Of a stretch of DNA of 64,000 bases, positions 24,798 through 32,531 are shown piece after piece (the first letter of the stretch is position 1; every line of letters starts with the position of its first letter). The notes under the pieces were generated by a model. The model saw only the letters and a program-made list of their open reading frames with translations, ran no database searches and was not told where the DNA came from. The position numbers and the translations under genes are program-made. The stretch comes from Amycolatopsis echigonensis. GTDB taxonomy: Bacteria; Actinomycetota; Actinomycetes; Mycobacteriales; Pseudonocardiaceae. The DNA lies in NCBI RefSeq assembly GCF_014174495.1, contig NZ_JACJHR010000005.1, forward strand, positions 62,001-126,000. Reading direction: 5' to 3'.

Positions 24798-25292
24798 ATG
24801 GGACGCTTTTCCCTGCCCGAACAGGCGCCGAAGGGCCTGGACTCGCCGGTGACGGCGGCACTCATGAAGTCCATGGCCAGAATCCAGGTCAAGGTCTTCA
24901 CGCTGACCAACGGCCGGATCGGCCACAACTGGCGCGTCGGAGCGGGTTTCCGCAAGCCCGTGCCGACGCTGCTGCTGGAACACCGCGGCCGCAAGTCCGG
25001 GCGGCTGTTCACCACCCCGCTGCTGTACCTGCGTTCCGGCGACGACCTGGTCATCGTCGCCTCGCAGGGCGGCCTGCCCCAGCATCCGCAGTGGTACTTC
25101 AACCTGCGCGCCGAGCCGGAAACCCGCGTGCATCTCAAGGGACGCCGCGACCTGCCGGTCACAGCGCGGGTCGCGTCGGCGGAGGAGCGGCGCGAACTCT
25201 GGCCGCGGCTGGTCGAGCTGTACGCCGACTTCGCCAAGTATCAGGCGTGGACGGATCGCGAGATTCCGGTCGTGGTGCTGACTCCGCGCTGA
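24798..25292 (+). CDS. nitroreductase-family deazaflavin-dependent oxidoreductase (DUF385)
   Basis: A 164-residue DUF385/Ddn-like protein, with LTNGRIGHNWRVGAGFRKPV, LLLEHRGRKSGRLFTTPLLY, DLVIVASQGGLPQHPQWYFN and the C-terminal ADFAKYQAWTDREIPVVVLT. In mycobacteria Ddn-type proteins use F420H2 to reduce nitro- and quinone substrates. A ribosome binding site (AGGAGG) is close to the ATG. It is the third member of the TetR operon. Confidence 0.93.
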   Translation: MGRFSLPEQAPKGLDSPVTAALMKSMARIQVKVFTLTNGRIGHNWRVGAGFRKPVPTLLLEHRGRKSGRLFTTPLLYLRSGDDLVIVASQGGLPQHPQWYFNLRAEPETRVHLKGRRDLPVTARVASAEERRELWPRLVELYADFAKYQAWTDREIPVVVLTPR

Positions 25293-25340
25293 CCGACCGT
25301 GCTCGAACGCACCGACGCCGTCGGCAAAACCGTCGGACAC

Positions 25341-25913
25341 TCACCCGACGCGGGACGTCGCTCGGCTGGTGAACCGGAACTCGATCTCGACCGGAATGTC
25401 GCTCAGCTCCAACGCTTCCTTGAGCCGGGGAAGACTCTCCTCGGTGACGCGCCCGCGGATCTCGCCGAGGTCCGCGTCCTGCTCGCACGTGACAATCAGC
25501 GCCAGTGACGGTTTCTCCCGGGTCCCGGCAAGCGACGCCCTCGCCTTGTGCACTCCGGAATACCCGCGCAGTTCCTCGACAAAGGGAGCCACCGCATCGT
25601 CGGCGTGCAGCTCGGTGCGGCCGTAGGCGGGATCGGTTTCGAACCGCCACACCCCCGTGCGCGGCCGGTGCGCGAGCTGGGCGAGCAGCCACCGCAACGC
25701 GAGCAGCCCCACCACGACCGCCGCCGCGGCGATCACGTAAAAAACCCAGGTGGGCGGCTCTCCCGTGCCCGGCACGAGCGGTGCCGCGGGATCGACGAGC
25801 CGCAGCACCCGGAAATGGGCGGCCAGACCGAATCCGCCCGCGGCGAGCAGCACGAGACCGATCACCGCGAGCAGAAAGCGATTGAGCGCGGCCGGACGGT
25901 TCACCCTGGTCAT
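25341..25913 (-). CDS. amaP: AmaP-type alkaline-shock membrane anchor protein
   Basis: A 190-residue protein with two N-terminal transmembrane helices (residues ~13-33 and ~55-78) and a soluble C-terminal Asp23-like domain (YGRTELHADDAVAPFVEELR, ARASLAGTREKPSLALIVTC). This is the standard AmaP layout: it anchors Asp23 proteins to the membrane. Start ATG 25913 overlaps the preceding DUF6286 stop by 4 bp (TCAT read on the complement), so translation is coupled. It is the last gene of the cluster. Confidence 0.88.
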   Translation of the reverse strand: MTRVNRPAALNRFLLAVIGLVLLAAGGFGLAAHFRVLRLVDPAAPLVPGTGEPPTWVFYVIAAAAVVVGLLALRWLLAQLAHRPRTGVWRFETDPAYGRTELHADDAVAPFVEELRGYSGVHKARASLAGTREKPSLALIVTCEQDADLGEIRGRVTEESLPRLKEALELSDIPVEIEFRFTSRATSRVG

Positions 25914-26437
25914 GACGTCTCCCTCGGGGCACGGACCCGCACCGAGACGGCGGGCCGCCGAGCCGGTGAGATGTGGTCCAGACGGGACTCGACGGCCGCA
26001 CGGACCGCCTCGGCCAGCCCGTCCGTCCGCGTGCGCGCGGTTTTCACCCGCACCTTGACCTTGCGCAAGCCGGTCGACAGCCGGGCTCGTTCGACGCCGT
26101 CCACGTCCGCCGCGGCCGCGCGCAACGCGGCCTGGTAATCCGTGGCGTCGGCACCGGAATCCGGGTCTCCCGTCAGCGGGAGGATCCGGCGTTTGCCCGG
26201 CAGGAGCGCCGCCCACAGCAGCGCCAGCCCGATCACGGCGACCGCCGCCGAGATCAGCGCCGGGACGAGATCGGTCCACCGCGCGTGGTGGACCGTCGTG
26301 GCGACCGCGCGATAGTCCAGCCACGGCTGATGCCCGGTGAGCCGCTGGATCGCGGCGACCGCGGTCAGGACGCACGCGGCCAGCAGGACACCGGCGGTCA
26401 AGGTCGCCGGAAGCGACCGGCGGGTTCGGCGTTTCAC
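25910..26437 (-). CDS. DUF6286-type Asp23-cluster membrane protein
   Basis: A 175-residue protein with a basic N-terminus (KRRTRRSL), two hydrophobic segments (residues ~10-30 and ~55-78), and a soluble Asp23-like C-terminus (VDGVERARLSTGLRKVKVRV, RAAVESRLDHI, AVSVRVRAP). The GTG start at 26437 has a GAAGGAGG ribosome binding site; the longer frame to 26524 lacks one. It belongs to the actinobacterial Asp23 cluster and presumably works with AmaP in envelope stress tolerance. Confidence 0.82.
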   Translation of the reverse strand: MKRRTRRSLPATLTAGVLLAACVLTAVAAIQRLTGHQPWLDYRAVATTVHHARWTDLVPALISAAVAVIGLALLWAALLPGKRRILPLTGDPDSGADATDYQAALRAAAADVDGVERARLSTGLRKVKVRVKTARTRTDGLAEAVRAAVESRLDHISPARRPAVSVRVRAPRETS

Positions 26438-26540
26438 TCGATCCTCCTTCGCCCAGGGGCTCCGGCGGGCGGGGCCGGCACCGGCTGCCGCCCAGCCGCG
26501 GCCAAGACGCCCGCCGCGGCACACCGGCGGATGCGGCGCC

Positions 26541-26933
26541 TCACTCGACCCGCCCCCGCCCGGCGGCCTCGGTATGCAGAGCCGTCACCGTGATGCCGAC
26601 GCGGCGGACCGGCATCCCGGTCAATTCCTCGACGCGCTCGCGCAGATGGCCGCGCACCCGTTCGGTGGTCGCGCCGACCGGGGCCGGGTACTCCAGCGAG
26701 ATCCGCACGTCCAGCTCCACCTCGCCGCCCGCGATCCGCGCGGACGCCTTCGCCGACCGGTCCAGCGCTTCGCCGCCGAGGCTGATCCCGAGCGTCCGCC
26801 CGGCGGCCCCGCCGACCCGGTCGACCTCGCTCGCCGCGCGGGCGGCCAGCCGCTCGAGCACGTGCTCGCCGATCGCGAGACTCCCCCGCTCCTCCGGCGC
26901 GAGCACGCCCGCGCGCTCCGCTGCGACAGCCAC
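26541..26933 (-). CDS. Asp23/Gls24 family envelope stress protein
   Basis: A 130-residue Asp23 domain protein: RGSLAIGEHVLERLAARAAS near the start, then AKASARIAGGEVELDVRISL and the VRGHLRERVEELTGMPVRRV helix leading to the terminal strand. Asp23 proteins form membrane-tethered oligomers. It has a GTG start at 26933, 3 bp from the preceding stop. A 103-bp gap separates it from the DUF6286 gene downstream. Confidence 0.87.
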   Translation of the reverse strand: MAVAAERAGVLAPEERGSLAIGEHVLERLAARAASEVDRVGGAAGRTLGISLGGEALDRSAKASARIAGGEVELDVRISLEYPAPVGATTERVRGHLRERVEELTGMPVRRVGITVTALHTEAAGRGRVE

Positions 26934-26936
26934 GGC

Positions 26937-27113
26937 TCACCCCCGGTCGCGGCCGGTGAGCTGCGAAAGGTCGAGCTTGCCGTCCAGCAGCCGCCCGACG
27001 AGCAGCCCCACCGCGCCCAGCACGAGGACCAGCACGAACGCGCCGAACCCGCCGATCGCGGCGGCAATGCCCAGCGCGAGGCCGGTGATCAGCCCCAATC
27101 CCGTTGCGTTCAC
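26937..27113 (-). CDS. small membrane protein (DUF2273-like) of the Asp23 cluster
   Basis: A 58-residue protein that is almost one long hydrophobic stretch (LGLITGLALGIAAAIGGFGA, then FVLVLVLGAVGLLVGRLL) with a short polar tail (DLSQLTGRDRG). GTG 27113 has a GGAAGGAGA ribosome binding site. The reading frame, however, is continuous upstream to 27443, because a frameshift in the preceding gene now runs into this frame. The product could therefore be made from its own GTG or as a fusion of 168 residues. Confidence 0.72.
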   Translation of the reverse strand: MNATGLGLITGLALGIAAAIGGFGAFVLVLVLGAVGLLVGRLLDGKLDLSQLTGRDRG

Positions 27114-27443
27114 GACACCGTCTCCTTCCGGTTTTCTGGCTCGGTTCCGGCCGAGGCCGGCACTTCGACGTCGGCGATGAGCACGTGCACCGGACGGCCG
27201 GGCGACGCGACGGCCGGGCGACGCGACGGCCGCGCGCACCGCGGCCGCCACGTCGCCCGCCGAGAACGGAGCCCGGACCGTCACGCCGACAGTCACGTCC
27301 TCCTCGGTCACCCGCACTCCGCTCACCCGACCGCTCGGCCCGAGGGTCGCGACCCGGCCGAACTGGCCGCTGTGCACGTCCGCGACCTCGGCCAACTCCC
27401 GCACCGCGGCGACGATCCGGGCGGCCTCCGCGAGCGGGTTCAT
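27110..27443 (-). pseudogene. Asp23-like gene frameshifted by a 16-bp tandem duplication
   Basis: The first ~70 residues are good coding sequence (VATLGPSGRVSGVRVTEEDV, VTVGVTVRAPFSAGDVAAAV). At 27195-27226 the 16-bp unit CGGCCGGGCGACGCGA is present twice. Removing one copy restores GRPVHVLIADVEVPASAG (then TEPENRKETVS) and a stop overlapping the next gene's GTG in the form GTGA. With both copies the frame shifts and runs into the downstream membrane protein. The ancestral product was a short Asp23-like domain. Confidence 0.78.
27195..27232. repeat. 16-bp tandem duplication (2.4 copies)
   Basis: The unit CGGCCGGGCGACGCGA occurs at 27195-27210 and 27211-27226, followed by six bases of a third copy. 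It sits inside the coding part of the frameshifted Asp23-like gene and is the cause of its frame change. The short exact repeat suggests slippage, which could revert. Confidence 0.92.
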
Positions 27444-27504
27444 CGCACCCGCCCGCGGTCGCCGGACACGGCCCCCTCGGTCACCCGGCGGCCCGCGAGC
27501 ACGT

Positions 27505-27966
27505 TCACTGCACCCGGCCGCTGTCGCCGGACGCGTCCTCCTCGTCGTCGGACGGCAGGTGCAGGTCGCCGACGTTGATGTTGACCTCGACCACCTCCAG
27601 TCCGGTCATCCCCTCGACGGCGCTGATCACGTTCCGCCGGATCGAGCGCGCGACGTCCGCGATCGAGACGCCGTACTCGACGACGATCTGCAGGTCCACC
27701 GCGGCCTGCTTCTCCCCCACCTCGACCGAAACGCCCTGCCCGGCCGAAGCGGTCGCGCCCGGGATCCGCTCCCGCAGCGCCGAAAACGCCCGCGCCGCGC
27801 CGCCGCCCAGGTCGTACACGCCCGGGATCTCCCGCGTCGCCAGCCCGGCGATCTTCTGCACCACCACGTCCGCGACCGTGGTCGTCCCCTGCGAACTGGT
27901 CAGCGGACCGGCGTTGACCTTCTCCACGTCCTGGGACTTGGCCGCCGTGTCAGTCGTCGAAGCCAT
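27505..27966 (-). CDS. Asp23/Gls24 family envelope stress protein (lead gene)
   Basis: A 153-residue Asp23 protein. Residues ~25-130 show TTTVADVVVQKIAGLATREI, PGVYDLGGGAARAF, VSVEVGEKQAAVDLQIVVEY, VARSIRRNVISAVEGMTGLE and VVEVNINVGDLHL, the full Gls24 pattern. An acidic tail (PSDDEEDASGD) follows. ATG 27966 has GGAGGAG upstream. It is the first gene of the minus-strand cluster, whose order is Asp23, broken Asp23-like, small membrane protein, Asp23, DUF6286, AmaP. A CsbD gene is divergent. Confidence 0.93.
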   Translation of the reverse strand: MASTTDTAAKSQDVEKVNAGPLTSSQGTTTVADVVVQKIAGLATREIPGVYDLGGGAARAFSALRERIPGATASAGQGVSVEVGEKQAAVDLQIVVEYGVSIADVARSIRRNVISAVEGMTGLEVVEVNINVGDLHLPSDDEEDASGDSGRVQ

Positions 27967-28032
27967 CGATTCTCCTCCAGTCGATTCCCGTTTGTTCGGT
28001 TCATCGGTTCGACTCCGCGGCGGCGCGAAACT

Positions 28033-28049
28033 CACTCCCCGAACGAGTG
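28033..28049. promoter_or_regulatory. inverted repeat in the Asp23/CsbD divergent region
   Basis: CACTC and GAGTG arms separated by 7 nt, nested in a wider ACTCACT (28030-28036) and AGTGAGT (28068-28074) pair. It could be a regulator site for the stress genes on either side. The evidence is only symmetry. Confidence 0.3.
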
Positions 28050-28150
28050 GCGACGATCACATCATCGAGTGAGTGACGATTCGGGATCCGCGTGGTCTTT
28101 CCCGGTGACGCATTCCCGCGTTCGTTGTTCGGCGATGAAGGAGGAAACCC

Positions 28151-28360
28151 ATGTCGATGGGCGACAAGATCGGCGCCAAGGCAGACGACTTCGGCGGCAA
28201 GGCCAAGGAGGCCGCCGGTTCCCTGACCGGCGACGAAAAGCTGGAGAACGAGGGCATGGCCGACCAGGCGAAGGCCGGGATCAAAGAAGCCGCGGAAAAC
28301 GTGAAGGACGCTCTCGGCGACGCCGCGGGCAAAGTGAAGAACGCGCTGAAAAAAGACTGA
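28151..28360 (+). CDS. CsbD family stress-response protein
   Basis: A 69-residue, highly charged, helix-prone protein: SMGDKIGAKADDFGGKAKEA, GDEKLENEGMADQAKAGIKE and NVKDALGDAAGKVKNALKKD, repeats of the KxKE.GxxTGD type seen in CsbD proteins (SigB-dependent in Bacillus). Its neighbours, the Asp23 cluster, support a general-stress function. GAAGGAGG ribosome binding site. A strong hairpin terminator follows at 28373. Confidence 0.93.
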   Translation: MSMGDKIGAKADDFGGKAKEAAGSLTGDEKLENEGMADQAKAGIKEAAENVKDALGDAAGKVKNALKKD

Positions 28361-28372
28361 CTTTCACCTCGA

Positions 28373-28418
28373 GAACGCGGGATCCCCTGCCGCAAGGGCG
28401 GGGTCCCGCGTTCGCTTT
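28373..28418 (+). terminator. intrinsic terminator after CsbD
   Basis: Arms GAACGCGGGA..CCCC and GGGG..TCCCGCGTTC pair around a short loop, followed by GCTTTTC. The stem is nearly perfect, with a single bulge. It also lies downstream of the convergent acyltransferase gene, so it may work both ways. Confidence 0.75.
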
Positions 28419-28581
28419 TCGGCCGGTCCGCGGTTCAAGACCTCTTCCGGCGTGAATCCCCGAGCGGAAGCGAAGGTTCGCCAGGCCTTTCTCCGCAGCC
28501 GGTTCGAAAGTGTTGGCACGGCCCTTCGGCGCGGCTGCCGCGCTTTATCGGCCCAGCGCAAAACGTTTCCGCGTCCTCGCT

Positions 28582-30693
28582 TCAGCCCGGGATGCCCGCC
28601 GCCGCGGCGATGCCCTGGTCGAGGCTCAGGCTGTAGTCCAGGTTGACATGGTCGGCGTCGTAGTAGACGCTGACCTTTCCGATCACCGCGTAGCAGCGTT
28701 GCCGGTCGCAGAAGTAGTCGGTCAAATCCACCAGCCGGACGTTCGCGTCGGTGCTCGCCTTGGCCGCCGCCGCCAGCGGGTCCGCGGGCTGCGCGACGGA
28801 CCGGTCGACCGCGCATTGCCGAGGATCTTCCGGATTCAGCACGACACAGTCCGTCGCACGGACCAGTCCGTTGAGCGGAGGGTCGGCCAGCACGAATACC
28901 GTCGCACCGGCACCGGTCCACTGTGCCCAGTACGAGTTCAGCCCGTCCTGGTACTGCTCCGCTTGCGAGCGGCCGCTGTGGTCGTCGGCTCGCTCGTGCC
29001 TGCTGTAGAACGACGTGAACACGTACGTCGGCCGCGTTTTCGCGATCTCGCCCGCCATCGCCTTCGTCCACGCCATGCACCGCCGGTCGAGCGCGGTCCC
29101 GTGGTAGTTCAGGGCCTGGATCTCGGCGAACGGGCAACCGCCGAGGTAGCTGGTGTACACCAGCCAGTGGTTCTTGCGGGCGAGGCTCAGCAGCGGCCCC
29201 TGCCATTGCTGCGCGTGCGAGTCGCCGACCAGCCACACCACCGCGGGATTGGCCGCGCCCTGGCTGAAATCGCATTGGGTGGTCGTCTTCGTGCCATCGC
29301 TCGCCGCGTACTCCGACAACAGCGGAGGGCAGTCCGCCGGCGGCGTGTAATACCGGTTGGCCGGGCCCATCGCGACGCTTTTCGCCGGGCCGAACGGATC
29401 AGCGCACGCGTTGCCCGCCATCAGCGCCCTGGCACCGTGGCAGGGGCCGGTCGTCTCGGCTGCCAGGTCACGGGCCGCTTGGTCGACGTGCCGCTCGTAC
29501 GTCCACGTCAAACCGCCGGCCGCGGCGCACACCACGAGCATTCCGGCCGCCATGCCGGCGAAGGTCACGCCGGCATGGCGGTTCAGCGGCTGCCAGGTCC
29601 GGACCGGATCCTCGACGAGCCGCTTCGACGCGTACGCGGCGGCCAGGGAGGCGACCACGATGCCCGCCTTGACCTGCCAGGTCAGCGCCCCGCCGACCAG
29701 CGCACCGGGGAAGGCGAAGGGAGCCAGCATGATCAGCGGCCAATGCCACAGGTACAGCGAATAGCTGACGTTCCCCAGCCACTGCACCGGCGGCGACGAG
29801 GACAGCGGCGTGTGCCATTGCCGTCCTTCGCGGGTGCCGCCGAAGATGACCAGCGCGGTGCCGGCCGCGGGCAGCAACGCGGCCGCGCCGGGGAATGCGG
29901 TCTGATCGTCGAACAGAATCGCGGCGACGGCGATAGCGGCGAAGCCGGCCACCGAGGCCACATTCGCCGCGATCTTCGGCAGAACGAGCTTCGCACCGCC
30001 GAACGCCAGCAACGCGCCGAGCGCGAACTCCCACACCCGCACCGGCGTCACGAAGTACGCCTGGCTCTTGGACACGCCGGTGAACCAGATGCTGAACCTC
30101 AGCGAGGCGGCCCCGACGATCGCGATGCCGGAGAGCCGCGCCCACCGCGACCGGATCTTGAACAGCAGCAGGAGAAGCAGCGGCCAGAACAGGTAGAACT
30201 GCTCCTCGACCGAGAGCGACCAGTAGTGCTGGGACAGGCTCGCCGACTGGGTGAAGTGCGAATAGTCGACCGAATTCGCGGCCAGCAGCCAGTTTTCCCA
30301 GTAGAGCGCGCTCGCGATGACTTCCTGCGCGTTGGATTCCCAGCGCGGGTAGGGCATCAGGAAGTACGCGGCGGCAATCGCGAAGGCCAGGACGAGAAAC
30401 GCCGCGGGCAGAAGACGGCGCACGCGCCGGGCGTAGAACCTCGCGAGCCGGATCCGTCCGGTGCTCGCGGCCTCGCGGACCAGGTGCGAGGTGATCAGGA
30501 AGCCGGAATTGACGAAGAAGACGTCCACCCCGACGTAGCCGCCGGTCACCCGAGCGGGCCAGAGATGGTTCAGCACGACGAGACCGACCGCCACGGCGCG
30601 CAGCGCCTGGATGTCCGGCCGGAACGCCGGTCTTCGCTTCCCGTCCGCCGACTGCGAGGGCCGGACCGGCCCGCTCAACGTCCCCGTGCCCAT
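28582..30693 (-). CDS. acyltransferase 3 / SGNH-domain O-acyltransferase (OafA-like)
   Basis: A 703-residue protein. The N-terminal half has about ten transmembrane helices of the Acyltransferase_3 type (FRPDIQALRAVAVGLVVLNH start, VGVDVFFVNSGFLITSHLVR). The C-terminal extracytoplasmic domain is SGNH: VVWLVGDSHAQQW with Ser in GDSH and YYDADHVNLDYS with the Asp-His pair near the end. Such proteins O-acetylate cell-surface glycans such as peptidoglycan or glycolipids. ATG 30693 has an AGGGGCGG site; a GTG at 30714 is an alternative. Terminator-like hairpins flank it at both ends. Confidence 0.92.
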   Translation of the reverse strand: MGTGTLSGPVRPSQSADGKRRPAFRPDIQALRAVAVGLVVLNHLWPARVTGGYVGVDVFFVNSGFLITSHLVREAASTGRIRLARFYARRVRRLLPAAFLVLAFAIAAAYFLMPYPRWESNAQEVIASALYWENWLLAANSVDYSHFTQSASLSQHYWSLSVEEQFYLFWPLLLLLLFKIRSRWARLSGIAIVGAASLRFSIWFTGVSKSQAYFVTPVRVWEFALGALLAFGGAKLVLPKIAANVASVAGFAAIAVAAILFDDQTAFPGAAALLPAAGTALVIFGGTREGRQWHTPLSSSPPVQWLGNVSYSLYLWHWPLIMLAPFAFPGALVGGALTWQVKAGIVVASLAAAYASKRLVEDPVRTWQPLNRHAGVTFAGMAAGMLVVCAAAGGLTWTYERHVDQAARDLAAETTGPCHGARALMAGNACADPFGPAKSVAMGPANRYYTPPADCPPLLSEYAASDGTKTTTQCDFSQGAANPAVVWLVGDSHAQQWQGPLLSLARKNHWLVYTSYLGGCPFAEIQALNYHGTALDRRCMAWTKAMAGEIAKTRPTYVFTSFYSRHERADDHSGRSQAEQYQDGLNSYWAQWTGAGATVFVLADPPLNGLVRATDCVVLNPEDPRQCAVDRSVAQPADPLAAAAKASTDANVRLVDLTDYFCDRQRCYAVIGKVSVYYDADHVNLDYSLSLDQGIAAAAGIPG

Positions 30694-30789
30694 TTTCCGC
30701 CCCTTTGTCCCCACCTCGGTGAAACCCAGTGATGCTAGCGGGACCGCTCGGAGGGCCCGGCACGGGCGTGCGTCATCGCCGGGGAAGCG

Positions 30790-30825
30790 GACGAGGGGGC
30801 GGCTGGAATCATCCGCCCCCTCGTC
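30790..30825. terminator. bidirectional terminator candidate, 13-bp perfect stem
   Basis: Arms GACGAGGGGGCGG (30790-30802) and CCGCCCCCTCGTC (30813-30825) with a 10-nt loop. It is 12 bp downstream of the minus-strand LLM gene and upstream of the minus-strand acyltransferase. No T-run is present, which is normal in actinomycetes. Confidence 0.7.
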
Positions 30826-30837
30826 GTCGGGACGCGA

Positions 30838-31860
30838 TCAGCGCCAGCCCAGTTCCGGGGCGACGTGGGTCAGGATGCTCTCCAGCACGTGGACGTTGTA
30901 GTCGACGCCGAGCTGGTTCGGCACGGTCAGCAGCAAGGTGTCCGCGGCCTGGACCGCTTCGTCCTCCTTCAGTTCCCGCACCAGCTCGTCCGGTTCCGCG
31001 GCGTACGAACGGCCGAAAATCGCCCGGGTGTTCTCGTCGATCATGCCGATCTGGTCGCGCGAGTTGCGGTCGCCGCCGAAGTAGGCGCGGTCCAGGTCGT
31101 TGGTCAGCGCGAAGATGCTGCGGCTGACCGACACCCTCGGCTCGCGCTCGTGGCCGGCTTCCTTCCACGCCTCGCGGTAGGCCTCGATCTGCTTGCGCTG
31201 CTGGACGTGCAGCGGTTCGCCCGTTTCGTCGTCCTTGAGCGTGGAGCTTTGCAGGTTCATGCCCAGCTTCGCCGCCCACGCGGCCGTCGCGTTCGAGCCC
31301 GAGCCCCACCAGATGCGGTCGCGCAGACCCTCGGAGTGCGGTTCGAGCCGGAGCAGGCCCGGCGGGTTGGCGAACATCGGACGCGGGTTCGGCTGCGCGA
31401 AGCCCTCGCCCTCGAGGAGCTTCAGGAAGACCTCGACGCGCTCGCGGGCCATGTCGGCGTCGGTCTCGCCCTCCGCCGGCGCGTAGCCGAAGTACCGCCA
31501 GCCGTCGATCACCTGCTCGGGGGACCCCCGGCTCACGCCGAGCTGGAGCCTGCCCCGCGAGATGAGGTCGGCCGCGCCGGCGTCCTCGACCATGTACAGC
31601 GGGTTCTCGTAGCGCATGTCGATCACGCCGGTGCCGATCTCGATCTTCGACGTCCGCGCGCCGATGGCCGCGAGCAGCGGGAACGGGCTGCCCGCCTGCC
31701 GCGCGAAGTGGTGCACGCGGAAGTACGCGCCGTCGACGCCCAGTTCCTCCGCCGCGACCGCGAGGTCGATCGACTGGTGCAGGAAGTCGGAGGCCGACCG
31801 GGTCTCGGAGTGCGGGCTCGGCGACCAGTGGCCGAACGACAGGAAGCCAATCTTCTTCAC
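30838..31860 (-). CDS. LLM class flavin-dependent oxidoreductase
   Basis: A 340-residue luciferase-like monooxygenase, a TIM barrel binding FMN or F420. Typical segments are KIGFLSFGHWSP, DLAVAAEELGVDGAYFRVHH, IEIGTGVIDMRYENPLYMVE, DLISRGRLQLGVSRGSPEQV and ALTNDLDRAYFGG. It starts with GTG 31860. Substrate is unknown. No genes for reduced-flavin supply are adjacent. The DUF1905 gene follows 116 bp upstream in the same direction. Confidence 0.93.
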   Translation of the reverse strand: MKKIGFLSFGHWSPSPHSETRSASDFLHQSIDLAVAAEELGVDGAYFRVHHFARQAGSPFPLLAAIGARTSKIEIGTGVIDMRYENPLYMVEDAGAADLISRGRLQLGVSRGSPEQVIDGWRYFGYAPAEGETDADMARERVEVFLKLLEGEGFAQPNPRPMFANPPGLLRLEPHSEGLRDRIWWGSGSNATAAWAAKLGMNLQSSTLKDDETGEPLHVQQRKQIEAYREAWKEAGHEREPRVSVSRSIFALTNDLDRAYFGGDRNSRDQIGMIDENTRAIFGRSYAAEPDELVRELKEDEAVQAADTLLLTVPNQLGVDYNVHVLESILTHVAPELGWR

Positions 31861-31976
31861 GCATCGTCAAACGTTCAACTACCCGGTCTCATTCCCGGCG
31901 GCCGCCGCCTGGTCAGGACCGCATCGGCGCGGAACGGCCGAGCAGGTTCCTCGGCAGCGGCGGGCAGCGCATGAGC

Positions 31977-32258
31977 TCAGCGGGCGAGGCGTTCCAGCAG
32001 GACCACCGTCACGGTGTCCCCCGCTTCCTTGCCGATCGCCTTCCGGAGCGAGGCGTTGACCGGGAGTTTGTGGGTGCCGTCGCCCAGCGCCATGAACGAG
32101 CTGCGGAACGGTTCGCCGTCGACGGTGCCGCGGACCTTCACCAGGCCGCGGGTGCCGAAGAACTCCGCCGAGCCGGGCCAGACCAGGTAGGTGTGGCCGC
32201 CCTTGGCCGGGCTCTTGCGCAGGGTCGCGGTGAATTCCTCGTTGAGTTCGCCGGTCAT
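31977..32258 (-). CDS. DUF1905 domain-containing protein
   Basis: A 93-residue single-domain protein with the DUF1905 signature: [60 protein letters not shown] and [12 protein letters not shown], a small beta-barrel of uncertain function seen alone or fused to YdeI-type domains. ATG 32258 has an AAGGAGA ribosome binding site. It probably has its own promoter. Confidence 0.9.
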   Translation of the reverse strand: MTGELNEEFTATLRKSPAKGGHTYLVWPGSAEFFGTRGLVKVRGTVDGEPFRSSFMALGDGTHKLPVNASLRKAIGKEAGDTVTVVLLERLAR

Positions 32259-32289
32259 GATCGGGTTCTCCTTCTTCTCGGGTGGCCGC

Positions 32290-32490
32290 TCACCTCGAGG
32301 TACGAACCTGGCCGCGGAATTTCGACACGGTACCGCCCGCCGCCGGGACCGGTCCGCCGGTGATCGTGAACCGCGCCCCCGGCTCGCGGACGATGTCGCC
32401 GGCCGACGAGTTCGTGATCGTCGCGTTCGTCAGCGTCGCGCTTCCGCGGTTCGACGGGACCAGGTCGGCCTGGATCCCTTGCGGGAAGGG
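32290..32490 (-). pseudogene. remnant of a discoidin/beta-helix protein tail
   Basis: Minus-strand reading from ~32490 gives FPQGIQADL then [37 protein letters not shown], ending in a stop at 32290-32292, with no start codon. The repeat-rich strand pattern looks like the end of a beta-helix. The 26 bases at its beginning differ at 4 positions from the discoidin-domain sequence of the GH87 gene near 35858-35884. It looks like a scar of an older related gene or a recombination product. Confidence 0.5.
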
Positions 32491-32491
32491 A

Positions 32492-32527
32492 ACGGGCGCC
32501 CGCCGGGAAGAACCGGCGGGCGCCCGT
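32492..32527 (-). terminator. terminator of the GH87 gene, 15-bp perfect stem
   Basis: Arms ACGGGCGCCCGCCGG and CCGGCGGGCGCCCGT, exactly complementary, with a 6-nt loop, 5 bp after the stop codon of the GH87 gene. It separates that gene from the remnant beyond it. Confidence 0.85.
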
Positions 32528-32531
32528 GCGC

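Noticed and set aside
25341..26522. 393-aa minus-strand frame as one protein
   Set aside because: Only the AmaP portion from 25913 has domain structure; the rest is out of frame with DUF6286.
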